The notes beneath the pieces are model-generated. The model ran no database searches. It was not told where the DNA came from and saw only the letters and a program-made list of their open reading frames with translations. Both the position numbers and the translations under genes were made by a program. Source: Actinoplanes sp. TBRC 11911 (GTDB taxonomy: Bacteria; Actinomycetota; Actinomycetes; Mycobacteriales; Micromonosporaceae). Taken from it: a stretch of 64,000 nt of DNA. The stretch lies in NCBI RefSeq assembly GCF_012933445.1, contig NZ_JABBNC010000011.1, forward strand, positions 62,001 through 126,000, given 5' to 3'. Below are positions 15,941-23,800 of the stretch, piece by piece (within the stretch, counting starts at the first letter, position 1; every line of letters starts with the position of its first letter).

Positions 15941-16741
15941 GTGCAGGAGATCGCCGACGACAGATTGGCCGCCGCGGGAGTGCGGCTGCTGCTCCAGCGC
16001 GACGATCTGCGCCATCCCGAGCTGCCCGGCGGCAAGTGGCGCAAACTCAAGCACAATCTCGACGCGGCCGGCGGGCGGCCCATTCTGACGTTCGGCGGCG
16101 CCTGGTCGAATCACATCCGGGCGACGGCGTTTCTCGGGCACGAACGGGGCTTCCCGACGATCGGCGTGATCCGCGGTGAGGAACGTCCGACACCGGTGCT
16201 GGCGAGTGCGGCACAACACGGCATGACATTGAGGTACGTCACCCGCGGCGAATACCGTGCCAAGGACGTCGCGCCGCTGCGGGACGAGTTCGGCGACTTC
16301 CACCTCGTTCCGGAGGGCGGGGCCAACGCGTACGGGGTGCGAGGCTGCGCCGAGCTCCCGGCCGAGATCGACGAGGATTTCGACGTCTTCTGTTGTGCCG
16401 CCGGAACGGGCACGATGCTCGCCGGGGTGGCGTCCGCGCTGCGGCCGGGGCAACGCGCGATCGGGTTCTCCGTCCTCAAGGGTGGCGCATTCCTTCGCGA
16501 CGATGTCGCCCGGCTGCAGGAAAGCGCAGGCGCGCCCAGCCGCAACTGGTCGATCGAGACGGAATTCCACTTCGGTGGCTACGCACGCCGTACGCCGGCG
16601 CTCGATGCTTTTCTCGACGATTTCCGGGTACGCCACGACGTGGTGCTCGACCGCGTCTACGAGGCCAAGATGATGTACGGGCTGTTCGAGCTGGCGGCGC
16701 GCCGCGAGATCACCGGGACGGTCGTGGCCCTGCTCGCCTAG
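15941..16741 (+). CDS. PLP-dependent ACC deaminase / D-cysteine desulfhydrase-like enzyme
   Basis: 266 residues from GTG 15941; the open frame upstream crosses the terminator and is not coding. GGKWRKLKHNL (residues 27-37) holds the Schiff-base lysine, followed by LTFGGAWSNHIRATAF, the PLP phosphate and substrate loop of the ACC deaminase/D-cysteine desulfhydrase branch of fold-type II enzymes. The later AAGTGTMLAGV is the glycine-rich phosphate cup. The protein is shorter (about 266 versus 320) than typical members. The actual substrate (D-cysteine, ACC or other D-amino acid) is not resolved. Confidence 0.82.
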   Translation: MQEIADDRLAAAGVRLLLQRDDLRHPELPGGKWRKLKHNLDAAGGRPILTFGGAWSNHIRATAFLGHERGFPTIGVIRGEERPTPVLASAAQHGMTLRYVTRGEYRAKDVAPLRDEFGDFHLVPEGGANAYGVRGCAELPAEIDEDFDVFCCAAGTGTMLAGVASALRPGQRAIGFSVLKGGAFLRDDVARLQESAGAPSRNWSIETEFHFGGYARRTPALDAFLDDFRVRHDVVLDRVYEAKMMYGLFELAARREITGTVVALLA

Positions 16742-16754
16742 GTACCGTCTATGC

Positions 16755-17906
16755 ATGACCGTCACTGTCCTGGCGCCGGACCGGACGCTGCGCCGCGCGC
16801 GATTCGCCACCTCCGCGATCTTCGCGGCGCACGGCGCCGTGGTCGGCACGTTCGCGGCGCGCGTGCCGTGGATAGCCGACCATGTCGGGGTGGGCGCGGG
16901 CGGGCTCGGGGTCGCGCTGATCATGCCGGGGGTGGGGGCGCTGCTGGCGATGCCGGCGTCGGGGCGGCTGGTGCATCGGTTCCCGCTGCGCGGGCTCACG
17001 CGCGTGCTGATGCTGCTGTGGATCCTGGCGTTGATGTTGCCGGCGTTGCCGACGTCGCTGGTGCTTCTGTGTGCGGCCCTGGTCGTGTACGGCGCGGCCG
17101 CCGGGGTTGCCGACGTGGCCATGAACGCGCACGCCGTGCTGGTGGAGGAACGCTACGGGCGGTCGGTGATGTCCGGGTTCCACGGCTGGTGGAGTCTCGG
17201 CGGGCTGGGTGGCTCGGCGGTCGCGGCGGTGGCGGCGCGGGCCGGGATCGGTGCGCCGCTGCACTTCGCGATCACCGCGGCCGTGCTGATCACGGTCACG
17301 CTGCTGGTCACGCCGTGGCTGCTGCCGTACCGGCCGGAACCCGACGTGGACGCTCCGCCCGCGTTCGCGCTGCCCGCCCGGGAGGTGCTGCCGATCGGGC
17401 TGATCGGGTTGTGCGCGGTGTTCGCCGAGGGGGCGAGCCTGGACTGGTCCGCGGTCTACGTACGCGACCTGCTGCATCATCCGGCGTCGACGGCGGCCGC
17501 GACGGTCTCGATCTTCTCGGTGTGCATGGCGGCGGCCCGCTTCGGCGGCGACTGGGTGGTGCGCCGGCTGGGCCCGGTCACCGCCGTGCGGCTTTCCAGC
17601 CTGTGCGCCACGGTCGGCGCGGCGACCGTCGTGCTGGCCTCGAACGTGGTGCTGGTGATCGCCGGGTTCGGCCTGCTCGGCGTCGGCATCGCGGTGGTCG
17701 TCCCGCTGATCTTCGCGGCGGCCGGGCGGACGGGCGAGCATCCGGGCCGCAACATCGCCGGGGTGGCCGGGATCGCGTACGGGAGTGGTTTGATCGCGCC
17801 GGGCATCATCGGCGGGATCGCGCACGTGAGCTCGCTGACGGTGTCGTTCGTGGTGATCCTCGCGCTGATGGTCGCGATGGGGCTGAGTGCACGCGTCGTG
17901 CGGTAG
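16755..17906 (+). CDS. MFS transporter
   Basis: 383 residues, about 12 transmembrane helices, without a large loop. GRLVHRFPLRGLTR after helix 2 corresponds to the MFS loop 2-3 motif. The family resembles the fucose/inner-membrane YbjJ-type MFS group common in actinomycetes; a drug or sugar role cannot be distinguished. TACCGT at 16743-16748 is six bases before the ATG, so the transcript is probably leaderless. A MarR regulator follows 39 bases downstream on the same strand with its own palindromic promoter. Confidence 0.85.
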   Translation: MTVTVLAPDRTLRRARFATSAIFAAHGAVVGTFAARVPWIADHVGVGAGGLGVALIMPGVGALLAMPASGRLVHRFPLRGLTRVLMLLWILALMLPALPTSLVLLCAALVVYGAAAGVADVAMNAHAVLVEERYGRSVMSGFHGWWSLGGLGGSAVAAVAARAGIGAPLHFAITAAVLITVTLLVTPWLLPYRPEPDVDAPPAFALPAREVLPIGLIGLCAVFAEGASLDWSAVYVRDLLHHPASTAAATVSIFSVCMAAARFGGDWVVRRLGPVTAVRLSSLCATVGAATVVLASNVVLVIAGFGLLGVGIAVVVPLIFAAAGRTGEHPGRNIAGVAGIAYGSGLIAPGIIGGIAHVSSLTVSFVVILALMVAMGLSARVVR

Positions 17907-17927
17907 CTTGCTTGTGTCTCCTGATTT

Positions 17928-17946
17928 TAGCTGTATTATACAGCTA
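17928..17946. promoter_or_regulatory. 19-bp palindromic operator on the marR start codon
   Basis: TAGCTGTATTATACAGCTA is a perfect 19-bp palindrome whose last base is the A of the marR ATG. It contains a TATTAT -10 element (17934-17939) six bases before the start codon. A bound MarR dimer would cover the -10 and transcription start, so autorepression is the natural reading. The flanking sequence is unusually A+T-rich for this genome. Confidence 0.8.
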
Positions 17947-18404
17947 TGACCACGGCGGATGATGTCCTGGGGACGATCGAGACCCAGGTGGCTCTGCTCA
18001 TGCGGCTCGGCGAGGCGACCCGGCGCTCGACCGGGGGCCGGGCGCATCGGGCGCTCGACCGCGCGGCGTACGTGATCCTGCGCCGCCTCCAGTCCGATGG
18101 CCCGCTGAACGTGTCGGCCCTCGCCGACGCCCTGAATCTCGACGGCTCGACCGTCACCCGCCAGTTGACGACCTTGGAGAACGACGGGCTCATCGAGCGC
18201 CGGCGTGACCCGTCGGACGGCCGTGGCACGGTGGTGGAGGCGACGCCGAAGGGGCTGACCCAGGTCGACGCGGTGAGTGAGGCGCGGCGCGAACTTTACC
18301 GGCAGTGCCTGGCCGACTACTCCGAGGCAGACCGGGAAGAGCTGGCGACGACCCTGGAGCGGTTCAACGGGGCGCTCGACCGATTCATGCGCTCGTCCCG
18401 CTGA
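17946..18404 (+). CDS. MarR-family transcriptional regulator
   Basis: 152 residues, normal MarR length. The winged helix is clear: ALDRAAYVILRRLQSDGPLN, then VSALADALNLDGSTVTRQL (recognition helix), TTLENDGLIERRRDPSDGRG (wing with DxRxx), and a C-terminal dimerisation helix pair. The transcript is probably leaderless from the operator that overlaps the ATG. Likely targets are itself and the adjacent MFS gene, whose stop lies 39 bases upstream; the ligand is unknown. Confidence 0.92.
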   Translation: MTTADDVLGTIETQVALLMRLGEATRRSTGGRAHRALDRAAYVILRRLQSDGPLNVSALADALNLDGSTVTRQLTTLENDGLIERRRDPSDGRGTVVEATPKGLTQVDAVSEARRELYRQCLADYSEADREELATTLERFNGALDRFMRSSR

Positions 18405-18515
18405 TCCGGCCGTTCGGACATTTCGCCACGGCGTACGGGGGTCGCGGGTGTGGCGGTCGTCCACTTCTTGCCCGGTCCCGTGGCAAACCCGGTCACGGTG
18501 GGTAGTTTCGGCTGC

Positions 18516-19139
18516 ATGCCTTCTACCGGCTCACGATGGGCCGCGCTCACCGCCGCCGTGGCGCTCACCGCCTGCAGTGTCGGCGCCTCGGCTCCCACCG
18601 GCAACTCCACCGGCTGGGAGCTGACCGTCTACTACACCGCCGTGGAGTCGTTCCACACCGACGCGAAGGTTCAGGTCGTCGGCTGCACGAAGCTGAACTG
18701 CAGCAACGGCCATGACGACCTGGGCATGCACCCGAAGAGCTTCGTCCAGGCGGTCAAGGACGAGGGCACCGGGCGGATGACCGACGGCAAATACCTGAAC
18801 TGGAGCTACGACACCGGCTACTGGGTGGACACGGCGCCACGGAACTCCAGCGGCGGGGCACTCGTACCGTTCATGTCGGCCGCTGCCGATACGTCCGTCC
18901 TGCCCCAGGGCACCCGTTTCACCATCACGGACTGTGGTCACATCGAGGACAACGCCAAGCCACCGAAGGACGTGTGCGCGAAGCTGTCCGCTGCCAGTTG
19001 GAAGATCGTCGACGAGTTCACGCCCGGGCTGGGTGGCGAACACCATCTCGATCTCTACATCGGCGAGGAGACGCAGCGGAACTTCACGAAGACCGACTGG
19101 TACATCACGCTGTCCGACGCCAAGCTCGAGATCGCCTGA
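18516..19139 (+). CDS. 3D-domain lipoprotein
   Basis: 207 residues from ATG 18516 (TAGTTT at 18503-18508 lies seven bases upstream; leaderless). The lipobox LTAC with Cys20 follows a short hydrophobic stretch, so it is a membrane-anchored exported lipoprotein. The C-terminal half resembles the 3D (Asp-Asp-Asp) double-psi barrel found in MltA and YabE/Rpf-like cell-wall enzymes: AADTSVLPQGTRFTITDCG for the PLGT-like strand, and LGGEHHLDLYIGEE for the final D-x-Y-x-G-x-E strand. A role in peptidoglycan turnover is inferred; catalytic function is unproven. Confidence 0.7.
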   Translation: MPSTGSRWAALTAAVALTACSVGASAPTGNSTGWELTVYYTAVESFHTDAKVQVVGCTKLNCSNGHDDLGMHPKSFVQAVKDEGTGRMTDGKYLNWSYDTGYWVDTAPRNSSGGALVPFMSAAADTSVLPQGTRFTITDCGHIEDNAKPPKDVCAKLSAASWKIVDEFTPGLGGEHHLDLYIGEETQRNFTKTDWYITLSDAKLEIA

Positions 19140-19233
19140 CTCCACCGATCCACGGTGGCCGAAGGCTACAACCGAGGCCTGCTGGGTCGGTAATTTACTT
19201 CCACGTCGGTCGCTGGGGGTACGTTACTTCGCC

Positions 19234-19701
19234 ATGAGCTATGACCTGATGTTCGTCCCCAAGTCCGACGACCAGTCCTGGGATGAGGCACTGGCGGCCG
19301 CCGAGCAGGATGACAACAGCGGCCGCCCGAGCCCCGAGGTCTGGGCAAGCCTCGTGGCGGCGGCCCGTCAGGTGCTGGGCGAGGTGTCCGTGTCCGACTC
19401 CGAGAGCTCGTATGAGCTGGACCACTCGCCCACCGGTATCCAGCTGAGCTACTACGCGCGCGAGGCCGACATCACGGTGCCGTACTGGTACAGCGGCGAG
19501 CGGGCGAGGGCGATCGTGAGCTCGATCTATCAGTTGGCCTCGGCCGTCGAGAAGGCGACGGGCTTCCCCGGGTATGACCCGCAGGTCGACTTGCCGGTGA
19601 CCGAGGCCACCGACCGGCCCGAGCTGGCCGTCGACTCCTTCGACCAGGTGGCGGCGTCGTTCGCCGAGCGAGGCATCACCAGCCCGAGCAACGCCAGCTG
19701 A
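19234..19701 (+). CDS. Hypothetical cytoplasmic protein
   Basis: 155 residues starting MSYDLMFVPKSDDQSWDEAL, an opening seen in several small actinobacterial proteins of unknown function. It is acidic, with no signal peptide, membrane helix or metal motif. TACGTT at 19220-19225 lies eight bases before the ATG, suggesting a leaderless transcript. I do not recognise the family. After it, 19702-19935 holds short direct repeats (GGCAGTCCGCA twice) but no gene. Confidence 0.7.
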   Translation: MSYDLMFVPKSDDQSWDEALAAAEQDDNSGRPSPEVWASLVAAARQVLGEVSVSDSESSYELDHSPTGIQLSYYAREADITVPYWYSGERARAIVSSIYQLASAVEKATGFPGYDPQVDLPVTEATDRPELAVDSFDQVAASFAERGITSPSNAS

Positions 19702-19935
19702 CGGAGCAGCAGCGGCGGTACTCGTCGCGATGCTCACACGCGGCACTAGAAGTCTTTTCGAGGTCGGGGTCCGAGCTGGCCACGCGGCCTCCCGATGTCG
19801 TGCTGGTCGAGCCCCCGGCGCTCGCAACCGGTATTCCGCAGCCCGCGGGTCGGCAGTCCGCATGCAGCTGGCAGCTGGCAGCCGGTGGGCCGGCAGTCCG
19901 CAACCCGGCCGTGGCAGCTGGCAGGCCCCAATCGA

Positions 19936-20236
19936 CATCGCCGCCGAGATGACTAACGTGGCGTATCGCTAGGCCGATGCCGCGCCTCGTCCATCGATCC
20001 CGCGATGCGACAAATCCCGTCCACATTCTGGGCTTTCTTGAGACCTTGGAAACTTACGCCCACATGCGAGCCATAAATCTCCAAGGTCTACGAAACGTCG
20101 GGGAAAACGGCAGAACAAAAGTCGCAAATCGGGAGGAAAGTCACTCCACTGTGGACCGGGGTCTCACATTGCGGACTCGGCGGCCACGATGTGGTCGTGA
20201 GTCCTGCACAGCGGACACAGGTCCCACATCATGGGA
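19936..20236 (+). repeat. Dispersed intergenic repeat, copy 3
   Basis: Best-preserved copy. It starts with GCCGCCGAGATGACTAACG, has the arms GACCTTGGAAA (20042-20052) and TCTCCAAGGTC (20078-20088) around a 25-base spacer nearly identical to copy 1, and block B (about 20143-20236) with CCACTGTGGACC, GGTCTCACATTGCGGAC, the CCACGATGTGG dyad, and CAGCGGACACAGGTCCCACAT. It ends about 95 bases from the 3' end of rnpB. The stretch 20237-20332 holds nothing else that I recognise. Confidence 0.8.
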
Positions 20237-20332
20237 GGTGCGGTGAGCGGGGGCATCGGCCGGGCTGAGGATTTGGGCTCCTTTGTGTGTGTTCAGCTCG
20301 ACACAATGCTTCTGAGACTCGGGCTTAAGGGT

Positions 20333-20748
20333 GACGGACGAGTCGGCCTGTACGCCGGATTCTGTGGCCGGCGAACTACGTCGCCGGTGGCGGCCATCCA
20401 TCTCGGCCGGCCGTTGCCGGTCGGCTCTTGCGGCCTACCCGCAAGCTCGGGCGAGCAGCCCTCAAGCACTTGCGCCGGTCACCGCCTCGCGGCGGTGGCC
20501 ATTCTTGGCCTTGCTCCGGGTGGGGTTTACCTAGCCACCCCGGTCACCCGGGGTGCTGGTGAGCTCTTACCTCACCGTTTCACCCTTACCGGTCACCTGG
20601 AAGGCGCCGGCGGTCTGTTCTCTGTGGCACTGTCCCGCGGGTCGCCCCGGGTTGCCGTTAACAACCACCCTGCTCTGCGGAGTCCGGACGTTCCTCGGCG
20701 GCAACCTCGAAAGGGTGCCGACGCGGCCGCCCAGCCGACTCGTCCGTC
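20333..20748 (-). ncRNA. rnpB: RNase P RNA
   Basis: About 416 nt. The terminal helix P1 is formed by GACGGACGAGTCGGC at the 5' end (complement of 20734-20748) and GCCGACTCGTCCGTC at the 3' end (complement of 20333-20347), fully paired. Conserved rnpB elements are visible on the minus strand: GAGGAACGTCCGGACTCCGC followed by AGCAGGGTGGTTG near the 5' side, GGGTGAAACGGTGAGGTAAG, GGTAAACCCCACC, and the closing ACAGAATCCGGC near the 3' end. A TACGAT -10 (20761-20756) lies seven bases before the 5' end. It is the catalytic RNA for tRNA 5' maturation. Confidence 0.95.
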
Positions 20749-20774
20749 GGCTCCGATCGTACGGGAAACCGGGG

Positions 20775-20805
20775 TTGACTCTCCCCCTGGGGCAGACGGC
20801 AACCT
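20775..20805 (+). promoter_or_regulatory. MerR-type promoter with 19-base spacer
   Basis: TTGACT (20775-20780) and CAACCT (20800-20805) are separated by 19 bases, and the spacer carries the dyad CTCCCCCTGGGGCAG. Over-long spacers with a central dyad are the hallmark of promoters activated by MerR-family proteins. The -10 is seven bases before the ATG at 20813. No MerR gene is next to it. The divergent rnpB promoter lies within the same 64-base interval. Confidence 0.65.
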
Positions 20806-20812
20806 GAACCGC

Positions 20813-21517
20813 ATGGAAACGCTGAACTGGCCGGGTGGGCGCAATGTCCGTGATCTCGGCGGCCGACAGTTGCGGGGTGGCGGCACGACCAGGCACGGGC
20901 GGGTGTTCCGGTCGGGGGCGCCCGAATATCTGACCGACGACGGGTGGGCGAAGGCGAAGGAGGCGGGCGTCCGCACGGTGATCGACCTGCGCAACGCGCC
21001 GGCCGAGACGCAGCGAAGACCGGAGCATCCCGCGATCCGGAGCGAGTCGCTGGAGGGGCTCGTCTTCGTGAACGCGCCGACGGAGGACCCGGAGGACACC
21101 GAGTTCCTCGCCGTGTGCGGGCCGTATCTCGACCATCCGCGCGCCTGGCCGGACAACGTGAGGCTGGCCCACGACCGCATCGAACGCGTCTTTCAAGCGA
21201 TCGACGAAGCCGACGGGCCCGTCCTCATCCACTGCGCGGGCGGCCGCGACCGCACCGGCATGATCTCCGCGATGCTGCTCAAGGCCGCCGGCGCCACCGA
21301 GCAGGCAATCATCGACGACTATGCCGATGGCTGGCGCGGCGCGGCGGCGTACGGAGGCCATGCATGGGTTTACGACCTCGATCAGAAAGGCTGGCGAAGT
21401 CAGGAGAAAACGCCGGAGGACCCGGAGCCGAAGATTGACGAGCGCATCCCCGCTTTACGGGAGTGGATAAACCTCCCGGACAGCATCGGCGAACGCTTCG
21501 GGCGCCTCCTGAGGTAG
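20813..21517 (+). CDS. Tyrosine-protein phosphatase (PtpB/SIW14-like dual-specificity type)
   Basis: 234 residues from ATG 20813; the frame upstream is antisense to rnpB and not coding. NWPGGRNVRDLGG is the usual N-terminal segment of Y_phosphatase3 proteins, FRSGAPEYLTDDGWAKAKEAG is typical, and the catalytic P-loop reads HCAGGRDRTG (Cys nucleophile, Arg binding phosphate; C-x5-R). The C-terminal helices match the triple-specificity lipid/protein phosphatases such as mycobacterial PtpB. A MerR-like promoter drives it. It overlaps the convergent hydrolase by 63 bases. Confidence 0.9.
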   Translation: METLNWPGGRNVRDLGGRQLRGGGTTRHGRVFRSGAPEYLTDDGWAKAKEAGVRTVIDLRNAPAETQRRPEHPAIRSESLEGLVFVNAPTEDPEDTEFLAVCGPYLDHPRAWPDNVRLAHDRIERVFQAIDEADGPVLIHCAGGRDRTGMISAMLLKAAGATEQAIIDDYADGWRGAAAYGGHAWVYDLDQKGWRSQEKTPEDPEPKIDERIPALREWINLPDSIGERFGRLLR

Positions 21518-22339
21518 GTTGTGGCCCGCGTCCGCCACCTGGTGATGCGTGCGCGGCCCGGTGAAATGGGGGCCGCCGCCGAGAGTGGCCGGGAAATTGC
21601 CGTCGGCGGTGCCGTCCAGGGTGACCGTCGGAACGGTGATCGGTGGCAGTTCGGCAAGTGCCGCTTCCGCTGCCGCATAAAGGGGCGCTCCCGGCGCCTG
21701 CCCAAGCCTGTGCCGATAGGAGTGAATGACGACATGGACGTAATCGGGATTGTCGAACGCCGTCGCGGCCCGGTCCAGATCCGCCGGCGAGAAAGCCCAC
21801 TTCGGGGAGTTCCGCCGCCAGATGACCTCGGCGACTCCGCGCGGGTCGGCGGCCAGACCGGCCTGCCCGCGCGGGGTCAGAAAGTAGAAGAAATACCAGA
21901 AACCGGCCTCCAACGCGGGCGGCAGCGGCTCCATCGACGTGCTGATGTCCTGAATGAGATAGCCGTTGACCGAAACGAGCCCGCTGACCCGAGACGGATG
22001 CAGCGCCGCCGCCACGCAGGCCGCCCGCCCACCCCAGTCATAGCCGGCGAGCACCGCGCGCGGCAGCGACAGAGCGTCCATCAGCGCGATGACGTCGGCC
22101 CCGAGCGCCGCCTGCTGCCCGGAGCGCGGCGTCTCCGAGAAGCGAAACCGGGTCGGGCCGTGTCCGCGCAGGTACGGCACGATCACCCGGTACCCGGACG
22201 CGGCCAGCATCGGCGCCACGTCGGCGTAGCTGTGGACGTCGTACGGGAAGCCGTGCAGCAGGATGACCGGGGGGCCGTCATCCGGGCCGAACGCCTGGTA
22301 GGCCACCTCGAGAACGTCCGTCGTCGCGTAGTGAATCAT
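21455..22339 (-). CDS. Alpha/beta hydrolase, epoxide hydrolase-like
   Basis: 294 residues from ATG 22339. The oxyanion motif HGFPYD (about residues 30-35) and the nucleophile elbow GYDWGG, with Asp rather than Ser, place it with epoxide hydrolases and haloalkane dehalogenases. PYLRGHGPTRF before the elbow and the closing D-A-G-H-N histidine segment (VADAGHNLPQE) complete the triad. A tyrosine-rich cap (FWYFFYFLTPRGQ) may form the substrate pocket. The substrate is unknown. It is convergent with the phosphatase gene and divergent from ndh. Confidence 0.87.
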   Translation of the reverse strand: MIHYATTDVLEVAYQAFGPDDGPPVILLHGFPYDVHSYADVAPMLAASGYRVIVPYLRGHGPTRFRFSETPRSGQQAALGADVIALMDALSLPRAVLAGYDWGGRAACVAAALHPSRVSGLVSVNGYLIQDISTSMEPLPPALEAGFWYFFYFLTPRGQAGLAADPRGVAEVIWRRNSPKWAFSPADLDRAATAFDNPDYVHVVIHSYRHRLGQAPGAPLYAAAEAALAELPPITVPTVTLDGTADGNFPATLGGGPHFTGPRTHHQVADAGHNLPQEAPEAFADAVREVYPLP

Positions 22340-22456
22340 GTCTCTAGGACCGGACAGCCTTGCAATCTGTGACGACGCGGACACATGGCCGTTGACGTGT
22401 CACAAATCGGTGATCTACAGGGTCTACTTGGTGACATCAAGAGATAAGAGGACACC

Positions 22457-23800
22457 GTGCGTACGATTCTGGTGGTCGGCGGCGGCTACGCGGGCTTCTA
22501 CACAGCCTGGAAGCTGGAGAAGAAACTCCGGCGGTACGAGGCGAAGGTCGTGCTGGTCGAACCGCGTCCGTACATGACGTATCAACCCTTCCTGCCCGAG
22601 GTGCTGGCCGGCTCGGTCGAGTCTCGGCATGCGGCCGTGTCACTGCGGCGGCACCTGCACAAGACCCAGATCATTTCGGGCTGGGTCACCTCGGTCAATC
22701 ACGCGGACCGGACCGCCACCGTGCGCCCGTTGGAAGGCGACGAGTTCGAACTGCGCTACAGCGTCATCGTGGTCACGGCCGGCGCGATCACCCGTCAGCT
22801 CGGCGTTCCGGGGGTTGCCGAGGAGGCGATCGGCCTCAAGCACGTCGAGGAGGCCGTGGCGATCCGCGACCAGATGCTGACGGCCTTCGACCGGGCGGCG
22901 ACGATGAAGGCCGGCCCGGAGCGCTCGAAGCTGCTCACCGTGACCTTCGTGGGCGGCGGGTTCACCGGCGTCGAGGGGTTCGGCGAGCTCCTGGGGCTGG
23001 CCACGGCGCTGACGAAGAAATACCCCGAGCTGTGGCCCGAGGACCTCAACTTCCACCTGGTCGAGGCGACCGGCCGGATCCTGCCCGAGGTCACCCAGAA
23101 ACCCGGCGAATGGGTGGTCCGCTCGCTGGAGAAGCGCGGCGGCCACGTGCACCTCGGCACGACGGTGGAGTCCGCGAAGGACGGCCACGTGGTGCTGTCG
23201 AACGGCGAAGAGTTCGACACGAACCTGATCGTGTGGGTGACCGGCATCGCCGCGAACCCCATGGTGCACAACCAAACCGACCTGCCGATCAACAACAAGG
23301 GCATGCTTGTCGTACGCGCGGACCTGCGCGTCGGCACCGAGGAGAACCCGGTCGAGGACGCTTGGGGCGCCGGCGACGACGCGGTGGTTCCCGACCTCGC
23401 GTCCGGACCGGGCGCCTACACCGTGCCGAATGCGCAGAACGCCGTACGGCAGGGAAAGCTTTTGGCCAAGAACATCCTGGCGAGCCTGCGCGGCCGGAAG
23501 GTGAAGCAGTACCTGCACCACAGCCTCGGCACCGTCGCCACGCTGGGGCTCGGGCACGGCATCTTCCAGTACAAGCGGATCGTCATCAAAGGCCTGCCGG
23601 CCTGGCTGATGCACCGCGGGTACCACGTCCTGGCGGTGCCGAGCTGGGAACGCAAGGTCCGCGTGCTGGTGATCTGGCTGGCCGCCTTCGTGTTCGGCCG
23701 CGACATCGTCTCGCTGGCGTCGGTACAGACGCCGCGTGAGGCGTTCGTGACCGATGGCGAGCCGCCGGCCGCCGTTCCGGTCCACGCCATGCGGGAATGA
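22457..23800 (+). CDS. ndh: Type II NADH dehydrogenase
   Basis: 447 residues. Two Rossmann motifs are visible: VVGGGYAGFYTAW (residues 5-17, FAD) and VTFVGGGFTGVEGFGEL (about 161-177, NADH). WGAGDDAVVPD is the C-terminal FAD-contacting segment, and the hydrophobic, Trp-rich C-terminus (VRVLVIWLAAFVFGRDIV) is the membrane-binding amphipathic region. It feeds electrons from NADH to menaquinone without proton pumping. GTG 22457 follows an AAGAGGA ribosome site. Its final ATGA overlaps the start of the next regulator. Confidence 0.93.
   Translation: MRTILVVGGGYAGFYTAWKLEKKLRRYEAKVVLVEPRPYMTYQPFLPEVLAGSVESRHAAVSLRRHLHKTQIISGWVTSVNHADRTATVRPLEGDEFELRYSVIVVTAGAITRQLGVPGVAEEAIGLKHVEEAVAIRDQMLTAFDRAATMKAGPERSKLLTVTFVGGGFTGVEGFGELLGLATALTKKYPELWPEDLNFHLVEATGRILPEVTQKPGEWVVRSLEKRGGHVHLGTTVESAKDGHVVLSNGEEFDTNLIVWVTGIAANPMVHNQTDLPINNKGMLVVRADLRVGTEENPVEDAWGAGDDAVVPDLASGPGAYTVPNAQNAVRQGKLLAKNILASLRGRKVKQYLHHSLGTVATLGLGHGIFQYKRIVIKGLPAWLMHRGYHVLAVPSWERKVRVLVIWLAAFVFGRDIVSLASVQTPREAFVTDGEPPAAVPVHAMRE

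Noticed and set aside
14147..17122. 991-codon minus-strand open frame
   Set aside because: It runs antisense through the symporter, PLP and MFS genes and through a terminator; GC-rich third positions of the real genes leave the opposite frame open.
22357..22420. Rex-like site before ndh
   Set aside because: TGTG and CACA half-sites are present but their spacing (10 rather than 8 bases) and flanks do not fit the Rex consensus.
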